In this document: positions 54,681-64,000 of the stretch, one piece after another
How positions within the stretch are numbered: position 1 is the first letter of the stretch
How the letters are laid out: each line of letters starts with the position of its first letter
Source: Neckera pumila
Lineage: Eukaryota > Streptophyta > Bryopsida > Hypnales > Neckeraceae
Length of the DNA: 64,000 bases
Direction: 5' to 3'
Assembly: GCA_963969595.1 (NCBI GenBank)
Contig: OZ018410.1
Coordinates: 23,174,913-23,238,912, forward strand
Position numbers and translations under genes: made by a program
The notes under the pieces: generated by a model
What the model was told of the DNA's origin: nothing
Databases searched by the model: none
Seen by the model: the letters and a program-made list of their open reading frames with translations, nothing else

Positions 54681-55782
54681 TTTGAGCCGTGTTTGGAGTT
54701 TGTTATAATCCTCTCTTAGCTAATTTGGGGTCTCTGATTGCAAATATGAATTCAAAATTTACAAATTTATATCATCTGTGGCAAATAAAAAATTCTGCGT
54801 TTTTCCCAGGGTAAATCCACCATGTTGGTCTCACTACGTGGGATGGGTTTAACGTCCTGCCTAAAACTTTAGGTAGGTTTGTGCTTTGAAGGTTAATAGC
54901 ACTTGAGACGTGTGTAGATGTGTATTGCTGTGTAATGTAACTCATTTTTTATTTTTATTTTTACACAAATGAAAGTAATGTAATTTTTGAGCTACTCTCC
55001 CCTGCCCCCCGCCGCCCCTCTCTCAAAAATTTAAAAAATATTAAAGATTAAAAAATTAAACTGACTCAAACTCCATTGCAGGAAACATGTATGATTATAC
55101 GATATTCTATGATCTAAAATTCTAAATATGTAATTTGATCTGTATTCCACTGTTCCCTCTGTTCTGAATTCACAAAGACTTGGTCGCATGACTTGCCTTC
55201 GGTCAGTTGATTTGATTCTAAGTTATTATTCTTGTTTTTTCCTGTTGAAAAAGGCCAATTACTGTCCCAATCACCGTCTCTGTCAGTAGCTTTCATGGAC
55301 TTTTGTTGATTCCGTCAGTTATTTTTAGGCCTTTTGGAGGCAATTAAGGTAAACCACTAAACCAGCTTATGACAGGCAGAACGAGTGGTTTGGCTTGTTG
55401 CCACTAGCAAAAAAAATTCAGACTTTTTTTCATACAAAGACAAATGTGAGAATTTGTGAAAGCAATTGAAATTTTATTTTTTGGACAAAGTATGAATTTG
55501 TTATGAATTTTTGAAGTGTCTTGCCCAATTGGTCCAAAAGAGTCTTTAGGTTACCCCCAAACCAGCAAAAAAGTTTATCTATATTGGTCATCTTACCACC
55601 TCCAACAGTCCCAATATTTTCTACCGTGGCCATAGTATTAAGGAATGCAAAAATCACTCCTTATAACGAATTTACAATAAAAAGATAGAAGTTCCTACAA
55701 TAGTCACTAATAACTCCATGACCATCACCAAAGGCATTGATTTTGGCCACTACGCAACCTAATGTAGTCCTAATCTCATTTA

Positions 55783-56806
55783 TTAACCCCTAAGAGCCCA
55801 AGGCCTTTTCTACCTCAAAAAACACCCAAAACTGCCATTTCTAGACCATTCATCAAAAAAGGTTTAAAAATTTGATTTTTTGGGAATATAACCATAGGAT
55901 CTTGTACACTGAATAGGGATATTAAGGGGACCCATACTAATTAATCAATATCCCACACTATATAAATATCTATTGTGGGTTGTACATCTTGTCTCAAATA
56001 TGTATAGTTTCTAAAAAAAGGTCCCTTTAATTATTTGGTCCCCTTAATACCCCTATTCAGTGTAGTTAACTTGTGTGAGAATATGTGGTAAAAATTTTGT
56101 GAGGTTTGACCGTATAGATTGCAAAATATTTGCATTCAAAGTTTTGTTTTTGTTTTTGTTTTCCACTGTGCCCGAAAATTTCAGATGCCTTTGACTGCCA
56201 TTTGCTGAATTTTTTTCCACTACAAATCTCCAATTTAAAAAAATTTCTTATGGGAAAACATGTTAGGCATGTGCATGCCAATTTTCAAGGCAATCCAAGA
56301 CAATCCTGACATTCAAAAAATTTAAAATTTGCCACTATGTCCCAAGAAATGACAATACACTAGGCCATTCTCAAATAATTTTTCCCATCACAAATTTTTT
56401 GATCTAGAAACTCTGAACGGTGGATTGAAAGATGCACTTGTACTTCAAAAGTAGGAAAAAAAAAATTGGAAAAATGTCAAAATCTCTAACATCTATAGGC
56501 TCATAAAGCCTAATGTGACCTACCAATAGGTACAACAATAGCCTCTCTTGCCACCTCTTGCCACCTCTGCTGCCCCTTGGGAGTCAAAGGCAGGGACAGC
56601 AGATTCTTGAATTGAATTTTTTTTTCAAACGCTCATAACTTTTGGAATATAAGTCGGATTTTGGTGAAATTTATATGCGCGCGAAGCTAATGTGATTTCC
56701 TATCTTCCAAAAAAGTCTGAAAAAATCATGTGAAAAATTGAGGTCACATGAGCCTGCCCGAAGTACCAAGTGTCCCCCGAGGGATACCTGGGCTTTTAGG
56801 GGTTAA
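55783..56806. mobile_element. TTAA/CCCCTAAA element T5 carrying a nested MITE
   Basis: Left end TTAA-CCCCTAAGAGCCC, right end GGGCTTTTAGGGG-TTAA. It is in reverse orientation to T1 and shares its body closely, including the 'gccacctcttgccacctct' stretch near 56550. Total 1024 bp, about 866 bp without the nested insertion at 55907-56062. Confidence 0.7.
55907..56062. mobile_element. 156-bp MITE nested in T5, TA target duplication
   Basis: The left end reads CACTGAATAGGGATATTAAG and the reverse-complemented right end CACTGAATAGGGGTATTAAG, then GGGACC in both: 25 of 26 bp inverted. TA flanks both sides. T1 gives the empty site: its reverse complement reads 'ggatcttgtagtaaacttg', while T5 reads 'ggatcttgTA', insert, 'TAgttaacttg'. 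TA duplication suggests a Tc1/mariner-type element, though the ends are not the Stowaway consensus. Confidence 0.85.
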
Positions 56807-57164
56807 AAAAGTCTATCATGGGTTGATGTAAAACTAATGGTTGATTTTCTAGATTCTTGTCATGGATGGTTTCCTTGTCAAATTTAAAGTAAATCAATCT
56901 ATTACCACCCAATTTTCCTATTTAGATACTTCAAGAAGCTGTTTGTCAATTCACACATGGAGTATTTTTTAGAGACTGAAAAGTTAAAGAGAAGCCATTT
57001 GCAAGTAGAATCAAGACGTTTCCACAAGAAATGAATTTTTTGTGATTTTTCAAAGTTTGTTGGAATAAATTGATAAAACGTGGATAGACCTACACTAAAC
57101 CACACACTAATGTGTCCTCTATTCAAGAGTTGCTAAGATTGTGGCTAAGATTGTGACCGGAAAA

Positions 57165-57375
57165 ACAGTTCTTGATTGATCAGAATTGGAAGAATCTAGA
57201 GATTGGCAATGGGTCATGAATACTTTTTGGCTCCTAAAATTCATAGTAATTTCAACTTTAAGAGTAAAATTTTGAAAAGTTTTCAATCCCTATCTTTCTA
57301 TATGCAAAAAAATTTGCTTTGTCATAAACTGCTCATGATTTGCTAGAAAATCTCTTAAAAGATCGAAAATGGGTA
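57165..57375. repeat. Dispersed repeat family R3, copy 3
   Basis: It carries 'gattggcaatgggtc', 'actttttggctcctaaaatt' and 'aactgctcatgatttgctag', as in 2876-3215. Confidence 0.6.
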
Positions 57376-57772
57376 CTTCTACCTTATATTTAAAAATTAG
57401 GTGACTAACGTCATTGGATTGTTCACTTTAGTTGTTATTTTCTCTTTTCACAAGTGAAAGACTTCACAATCATTGCAAATTAGGTACCACCGTCAAGCGA
57501 GGCAAGTTACTTTGCGTTTATTTGATTGCTTGAATTTAAAGGTTGCCTAAATGAGGCTACATGTGGATTGGGGAGGAGGACCAAAATGAAAATGAATTCA
57601 TTCCGTGCAGCCCAAGCAGGTAGGGATTCCATAGGGAATGAATATATAATTGACCTTAAAGCCAAATTGGCAAGATAAAATGGTTTGGGTTGAGTTGTAT
57701 CATAACCATGGAAATTGCAATTTCATGTGTTGATTTCATGTATTTATTTCACATCTTATTATGTGAAATTGC

Positions 57773-58136
57773 TTAACTCTAAAGTTCTTTGATGTTTTAG
57801 GGGCCAAAACAAACTTCAAGATATTTTTTGGCATAGGCAAATATGTCAAAGTCTTCATCATTTTGTATCGTACTATGAATCCAATTGCATGATCTTTTTG
57901 TTAATTTGATTGAATAAAACTTCCCAAAATTTCAGAGTGCAAAGCCCTATTGTTTACAAGATTTTTATGTATAACTTCAAAAAATAGGTTTCTAGCCCTT
58001 CTTGAAGATGAAGTCTTGTCTTTCAATATTTTTGGAGAAAAATCAAGTATTCCTTTACTTGTGCGTTTTTGTCTGTTGGAAATTAAATTGAAAACATATG
58101 AAGACAAATTTAACAGCAAATAGTGTCATATTCCTC
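57773..58136. mobile_element. Truncated TTAA/CCCCTAAA family copy T6a
   Basis: It starts TTAA-CTCTAAAGTTCTTTGATG. The sequence that follows ('gtcaaagtcttcatcattttg', 'cttcaaaaaataggtttct') parallels T7 (62148 on). It ends where a second left end begins at 58137. Confidence 0.45.
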
Positions 58137-59853
58137 ATAATCCCTAAAGTTTTTTAATGTTGAGAGAGGCCTCCCAAACTACTTCAGAATACTAGTCTCA
58201 AAAGCAAGGCTAAAATCTTCATCTATATTTATCATTTAATAAATCCAACTACAAGATCCTTTAATTCACTTGTTATAATACGCCCCCCTAAATTTTGAAA
58301 TAAGAAACCTTACCAATTGCATAATCATGATGCTTGGATTTCAAAAAGAAATATTTTCAACTCTTTCTTAATGGTTAAATTTCATCTTTCAAACTTTTTA
58401 TCTACAAATGTGTAGATCCTTCAATTTACAGCTTTCCATAATATATTGAAAAAATATATTGGAAATGCATGTAAAATTTCAACAAAATATATTTCATGTT
58501 CATGCTTGAAAAATTAATAGTAGAAAGAAAAAGAAAACCATTACAAAAAATTATAAATAATTTTGTTTATGGAATTGAAAAATTGCAATGCCAATAGATT
58601 TAATTAATTAAACAATCTACATCTTATGATTTTATTTTATTTTCCAAATGTTGAAGAGTTTATTTAGAATAGAGATTCTATAATTGCCCACAAACTAAAA
58701 TTCTTCATAATTTTATTAATAAAAAATGGAATGATTCCAGGCTTTTCATATATAAGGTAGTATCTTCTAAAAGCGACTGGCTTCTAAAACCGATTATGAC
58801 GCATAGGTACATTTTACTTTCTTCAATGTACCAACTATGTACATTTTAGGAAGTAGTCGATTCTAGTGACCATTGCGTTTCAACTTAAAAAATTTGTAAC
58901 TAATTTCACAAAGGCGTGCACAAAGGTCCAAAAAATGTAAAACAACTTGGGTTAGATGCCAATTCCATTTTTGATCCTATAAAAATTTATTGAAAATTGT
59001 TTCAAGGAGTTTAGCTTCCCCCTAAAAGGCAAACAACTTTTAAATGGCCGCTTTAAAAGTAGACTACCTATATAAATCTAAAAAAAATTCCCAAGTTTTT
59101 TAAAAAAGTATTTCTTTAGTTACCCAAGTTGTGCAAGCTCCAAAAGAAACTACGTATTGTTCAAGAACATTTTAAATATGTAGTCAAAAATTACAAAAAT
59201 TGTTGTACCTACAACCACTCCTTGAATATATGTTGGACAAAAATTTCTATGAAAAAAATGAACTTTTTTTTTTATAAAATGATGACAGAAAATGATACCG
59301 GCATAGCTTCCTACCTTGGGCAACTATTTGCCTAATAATTAATTAAAGTGCAAAAAATAGTTAGGTGATTCAAAAAATAAACAATTAAAATATAGTTAAA
59401 TTAAATTAGGCATTCATCTAAGTTTTTTCTAAAATTTTTGGATCATTGCTACAACTTTCCTTAAAAGTAAATATCCTAAACCCTTGTCTTGACTTCTAGT
59501 TTTTAAACTCTTTACCTTGTATGTCAAGGTTTTATTAAGTATCAGGGTAGGTTGCATGCAAGAGATATATTTTGTTTTTGAGAGATTGTTCTTTAGAATT
59601 GTCAAAATGGCGAGGCAAAAAACTTTGCAATGTGTACATTTATTGGCAAAAAAAAGAAATAAGATTGTGTGGAGCACGTTGAATTTCTATGAATTAGACA
59701 ATCTCTTAATATGTATATTTTTTGAAGGGCAAACTAGATAAGTAATTTTCCAAAAAAACTAGGCATCCTTTAAAATTATTCATTTTCTGACTAAGCTACT
59801 ATACAGCTATAATATGTTGCCAAAAAACTTATATTTGGTCCTTTGGGGGTTAA
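58137..59853. mobile_element. TTAA/CCCCTAAA family copy T6b with a nested element
   Basis: The left end is degenerate (ATAATCCCTAAAG) and the right end is CCTTTGGGGG-TTAA. The interior follows T4/T7 ('ccaactacaagatcct', 'ttgcccacaaactaaaattc'). It is longer than other copies because of the insertion at 58756-59068 and perhaps others. Confidence 0.45.
58756..59068. mobile_element. 313-bp inverted-repeat element nested in T6b
   Basis: The left end is GGTAGTATCTTCTAAAAGCG. The reverse-complemented right end is GGTAGTCTACTTTTAAAGCG. TATATAA occurs immediately on both sides. Other family copies have an uninterrupted 'catatataaa' at this position, so the 7 bp look like a target duplication. No ORF. 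Confidence 0.6.
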
Positions 59854-59879
59854 AATAAATTATTAAACAAAAGGTGGGA

Positions 59880-60483
59880 CATGATGAAAGAGAAATCTAA
59901 TCACTAATGATTTTGGAATGAAGTTAAGATTTATCAATTCCAACGGTGAAAATGTTAAAGTAAACAAAATACTTCTACAATTTTTTATTTATTTGAAATT
60001 TCTTTTGATTGAGCTCAAAAATCAATTTGTAATATAAAACTAAGTTTTGAATTCCTCATTGCCCGTGAAATAAAAGTCATCGTAACTTTCATCTCATTAG
60101 TTGGAATATGATGGTATATAAAAATAAGTTTTTAATTTTTCATTGCCCATGAAATAAAAGTCATAGTAACTTCCATTTCATTAGTCGGAATAGGATGGTA
60201 TATTTTATTTTGGTGTAAATATTAATCATTCCAATCCACTTAAATTATTTTAATTTTGTAAAAATATACATTTTTAGTGGTCTACTTTGACATTGAAATT
60301 ACACAAGTCCTTATAATTTTGGCAATATTTATTGGAATTAAATCAAACACAACTACACATGTAGATTGTAATGATTAGGAAATATACTAAAAAAATTTAC
60401 AGAAATTCCAACTTTTGAAGTTAGAAGAACCTACCCAAATTTTCAAAAAGCCTAAAATGATTCCTTAAGACTTTAGAGGTTAA
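59880..60483. mobile_element. 5'-truncated TTAA/CCCCTAAA copy T8 with an internal tandem repeat
   Basis: The right end is ACTTTAGAGG-TTAA (60480-60483), preceded by 'acctacccaaatttt' as in T4. An 84-bp unit containing 'cattgccc(g/a)tgaaataaaag' is duplicated head to tail at about 60035-60202. The left end is missing. Confidence 0.5.
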
Positions 60484-62147
60484 AGTGTTTGGAATAGGTG
60501 CCTCCACTTATTCACAAACATGTAGAAAATCATATAAAGATCATTAATCACTAAAATGAATCTTTGCACTTTTGTCTATGTCTTTTTTATGAGATTGAAA
60601 ATAATACAATAAAATTATTGAAAACAAGAAATAGTGAATCCACCAATACTAAGCTTCAAATTAGAAGGAAGTTTTACCAAAGTTACAACTTACAAATTGT
60701 AATAGTAGGAAAATATTCCAACACAAAAAATCCCAATGTCTTTAATCCTTAATAATTAATATATAATTGATATACCACAACTAAAACTCATATAACTCAC
60801 TACTCCCAAGAGACATAATATTTGGATCAATGAGCCTAGCCTTCATATAACAATAGACATGCATTGGATGCCTCAATAAAACAACTCACATAATAAGGCA
60901 ATTCATTAGGCCAAATTAATAGCACAAATAGATACACGAAACATCACAATAATAATAACACCAAATCAAAATTAGTATACAAATAAAACACTATATGAAC
61001 CATTATTTCCAAGTGCACATTTTAAATAGTTTCAAGCAAATGTATTTACACAGATGTTGCCACTAATAAACTTGGATGAACAAAACCGAAACAACATCCA
61101 AAACTAAACTATTGGCAGTCCATATACACTACATAAATCACACAAATTATATTTTTATTTTCAAAATTTGAAAATCAACTTTAAAAATTATAATACAACA
61201 TACATTTCCTGAAGGACTAGATAACACTAACAAAGTAGACAAATGGCCCTACCTCCTCTTAATATGCCCAAGAAAATAATATGATCACTTGGGGTCTAAA
61301 ACAACATTTAATAATATAGTATGGAAAATACATAAATTTTTCATGAGCTACAAAAATTCAAAATGTTGTAATCTAATAAAGGTCAATAAAAGAGGCAATC
61401 AACTCCAAGATAGTATAGTAACACTATAGTTACCAATTTGTTGTTGCGCCAATCCATCTAGATCATGTAATTGCAAAATTGCACTAATTATAACCAAATA
61501 TTCTCTTAGTAATAAACCATCCATAGATGGCCTATCACCCTCATAATCAAACCTAGTATAATAATACAATTTGTAGAATTCACATATTACTACTATAAAT
61601 ACATAAGAGAAGTTGTCACCTGTAAAAAAAAATAGATATAATATACTTATCAACAATATAAAATATCAAGGACAAATGTTGCACCACTACTAATCATAAT
61701 ATGTACTAATCATTATAGTTAGAGCAAGAGAAAAATAACCAGCAATTGCCAAATCAACTTAATAATTGTAGAACATCTAAATTTGAAGATAAACCAAGCA
61801 AAAGAACATTTAGAGAAATCCACCAATATGCAATAAAGTACCTTCAATACATAATATTTACAAAAAATATTAGAAAACTACCAACCGCTACCTAAACAAA
61901 ACTTAAAACACACAAAAATAAATTCTTGTCATTAGCTTAGAATAGAAACAATATCCAATAATATAAGTAGCGGCCCCATAGGTTTCAAACCTTGGCCATC
62001 AATTACAAATTCAAGGACTTCTTGCAAATATACTCCAACTTGAAGGAGTAATACTTGGTTGAAAACATAGAAATAAATGTATCAATGATGATTTCTTTAT
62101 ATTTCAATTGTATGTTGTTAGTCCTAAATGCAAAATACTATTAAACT
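60484..62147. other. Very AT-rich stretch without a gene
   Basis: No splice-supported exon or terminal-repeat structure could be recognised. Confidence 0.4.
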
Positions 62148-62924
62148 TTAACCCCTAAAATTCTTTTCTCTAAAGTAAGGTCAAAATCTTCATCAATATT
62201 TATTTTATAACAAATCTAATTGTAGGATCTTTTTATTGACTTGTTCATATGTATCCACCTAAAATTTTAGAGTGAATATCCCCACCATTTGCATTAGGAA
62301 AATAAGGGGGACCTCTAGAAGGCCTCTTCCCTTTGAGAAATTGAATTCAACAGTGAACAATGCTGGCCAAAATTTAAAAATGTTAAAAAAGTACTTTTAA
62401 AATTGCAGTTCACCATCCATGTAAATTGCAATTAAAAAAGTATTTTCTTACACTTTGCAATTAAAAAATATTTTTATTTTTTGCACAAAAAATATTTCTT
62501 TTGGTTAATTCAATAATATTCCTTGTTAGTATAGATGTGGAGGTCTATCTTCTAGAGGCCACATTCTTCTCCTAATGCAACAGTTCAATGTGCCTAAACT
62601 TCAAAATGTAGGTTTTTCCAGCCCTTTCCAAAGGTGAAGTTTTGTCTATCAACATTTTTAGGAAAAAGACATATATTCTATAGCTTGTGTATTTTAATTT
62701 GATTTTGATTTTTCACTTTAAACACTACATAATATCTTACAATTTACATAGTCAAAGTATATGAAATATTTTCCACACATTCTCACACAAGTCTTGTGCA
62801 AGATCTTATGGGTGAATGTATGCAAAAAATACTTTGTTCATCATGATGATTTGCACTAGAAATGACAATTTTGAAGGGTTTTTTTTTTTTTGTCGAATCA
62901 TAGTCATGAACCCCCAAGGATTAA
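62148..62924. mobile_element. TTAA/CCCCTAAA family copy T7 with a nested CATTAG element
   Basis: Left end TTAA-CCCCTAAAATTC. The right end is degenerate (CCCCCAAGGA-TTAA), preceded by 'cgaatcatagtcatgaa', which corresponds to 'gaaaacatagtctttgac' in T2. Confidence 0.55.
62291..62578. mobile_element. 288-bp CATTAG-ended element nested in T7
   Basis: Left end GCATTAGGAAAATAAGGGGG, then ACCTCTAGAAGG. The reverse-complemented right end is GCATTAGGAGAAGAATGTGG, then CCTCTAGAAGA. It belongs with the elements at 25152 and 15432 by its terminus. Target duplication not clear. Confidence 0.5.
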
Positions 62925-63139
62925 GGACCTCCTTACATGTATCGGTAGGTGGGTGCGGTCAACAATGCCAAAATAAAGAAGACACTTTTATGTTCCTTCT
63001 ACAATGTTTGATACACTGGGATCAGTAGAACTCTCTTCCACCTAAACCGCTTGCTGATCAATCGGTGCTACTGAGTTTGTCTTCTAGTTGCTTTTTCTGC
63101 CCACCGGGCCAGTATGTAAGCCCACCCTAACTCTAGGTC

Positions 63140-63230
63140 ATCGATGGCGGGAATTCTGACGTGGCCCAAGAATACGATGAGGTGGAAATACTCTTCGATG
63201 AACACGTCATCTTTGCTAGGGTTTGGAGCT
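63140..63230 (+). promoter_or_regulatory. RPL41 copy B promoter
   Basis: It carries GCGGGAATTCTGACGTGGC (63147-63165), identical to the copy A promoter. It also holds GGCCCA (63163-63168, a site II-like motif on the other strand), CACGTCAT (63203-63210) and TAGGGTTT (63217-63224). Order and spacing match copy A. Confidence 0.65.
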
Positions 63231-63319
63231 GGTCCCCTTCTAATGGCGTCTCCGATGTCTGGGACGCTCTCTTTCACACACTTGTTTGTGGCTGCATCGC
63301 AAACGCACGGTCGTGAATC

Positions 63320-63730
63320 ATGAGGGCGAAGGTATTTGCGCCTCCTCTCTTCTCGTCTTTATTTTGGAAATTTCTTCCCTTGTACCTTTCCGCGTTTTTT
63401 CTCTGGTTTAGTCGGCGATTAGCGAGTCTTCTGTTGTGGTGTGGCCTTCGGTTAGGTTTTGCGAGCTCGCGTGCTATTGTGCTTATCCTATTTATTCTCT
63501 TGTGTAGTTTCCGTTTGTTTGATTTGAGTTGCTCTTGCTTAGGTTAGGGTCTGTGTATTAGGGTTAGGATTGTGTAGGCGCAGGACCAAGGGTTTGAGGG
63601 TTTCGTTTTCATATTAGTTTGTCGGTTTCTTATCTGTCTGCGCATCTTGTATTTTTGGTTACAGTGGAAGAAAAAACGTATGAGGCGCCTGAAACGTAAG
63701 CGCCGAAAGATGAGACAGCGATCCAAGTAG
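63320..63730 (+). CDS. RPL41: 60S ribosomal protein eL41 (copy B)
   Basis: Two exons, 63320-63331 and 63665-63730, are separated by a GTATTT...TTACAG intron and encode the same 25-residue eL41 peptide as copy A on the opposite strand. The intron position (after MRAK) is identical. Synonymous differences between the copies and a diverged intron point to an old duplication under protein-level constraint. The 3' flank (GGCGCCAAC near 63787, 'cggagcttggtg' near 63822, 'attattaatctca' near 63836) is also shared, and similarity continues to the end of the window. Confidence 0.95.
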
Positions 63731-64000
63731 GTGCTTGGGTGAAAGTCCGGCGGCTATTTCAAGAGGCCGGGAAGCACTAAGCATATTGGCGCCAACTTGT
63801 CTCCTAGGGTATAGCTTTCCGGAGCTTGGTGGTGTATTATTAATCTCACCATGGTTTTGAGAACTAACTGTAGACTCGGCCTTTTGTGGAGATCAATATG
63901 TAGACCACTTCACCTTGTGGTCAAACTTGGAGAACGTCAATTATGAAAGGATTGTGAGATCAGTTTGTGATCTCTGCACATGCTTCAGCCGAGTTGTGTG
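63731..64000. repeat. 3' half of the inverted RPL41 duplication
   Basis: This matches the reverse complement of about 29690-29957, including 'gggaagcacta', 'ttggcgccaact' and 'gatctctgca(c/t)at', then 'acttcagccga' / 'gcttcagccga'. The duplication probably continues past the window end. Confidence 0.7.

Overview
The window is nuclear DNA of a land plant. The genes are intron-rich with GT-AG junctions, TTTAGGG-type telo-box motifs precede ribosomal and housekeeping genes, one gene encodes a fasciclin-like arabinogalactan protein, and Tourist-, Stowaway- and hAT-type transposons are present. I cannot fix the species. The AT-rich, heavily layered repeat landscape would suit a seedless plant or another large-genome lineage. 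I found no rRNA, tRNA, CRISPR array, organellar insert or intact LTR retrotransposon.

Layout. 1-20 kb is a repeat-dominated block. It holds a direct repeat (1-897 and 11716-12622), three foldback elements (4933-9005), several copies of a short inverted-repeat family with TTAA flanks and CCCCTAAA ends, and GC-rich CATTAG-ended elements. A compact three-exon gene hidden here (11415-9452, minus) reconstructs to a 152-residue single-pass membrane protein with one EGF-like domain. 20.0-21.6 kb carries a four-exon lipoate/biotin-ligase family gene. 21.7-29.7 kb is again repeats. 29.9-38.6 kb is the main genic island: RPL41 copy A (minus), adenylosuccinate lyase (plus, ten exons, likely plastid-targeted) divergent from it, and a two-exon FAS1/arabinogalactan gene (minus). 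38.6-42.3 kb is AT-rich with no gene seen. 42.4-46.3 kb is a decayed hAT transposase gene, followed by a 466-bp Tourist/Harbinger MITE. 48.3-50.8 kb is a six-exon HAD phosphatase gene of the 5'(3')-deoxyribonucleotidase type (minus) with a Stowaway MITE in intron 1. 51.9-63.0 kb is repeats, including a roughly 0.7-kb inverted repeat and nested elements. 63.1-64 kb is RPL41 copy B (plus), an inverted paralogue of copy A in which promoter and 3' flank are also conserved.

The genes are mostly housekeeping and do not form one pathway: translation (RPL41 x2), purine synthesis (ADSL), nucleotide dephosphorylation (NT5C-like), lipoylation (LplA-like) and cell wall/surface (FLA, EGF-TM protein). The most unusual signal is the TTAA/CCCCTAAA family: nine recognisable copies plus an isolated end, subfamilies in both orientations, and nested insertions that give a relative chronology. 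All gene models were assembled by eye from splice signals and reading phase. Exon sums are multiples of three for every model called intact.
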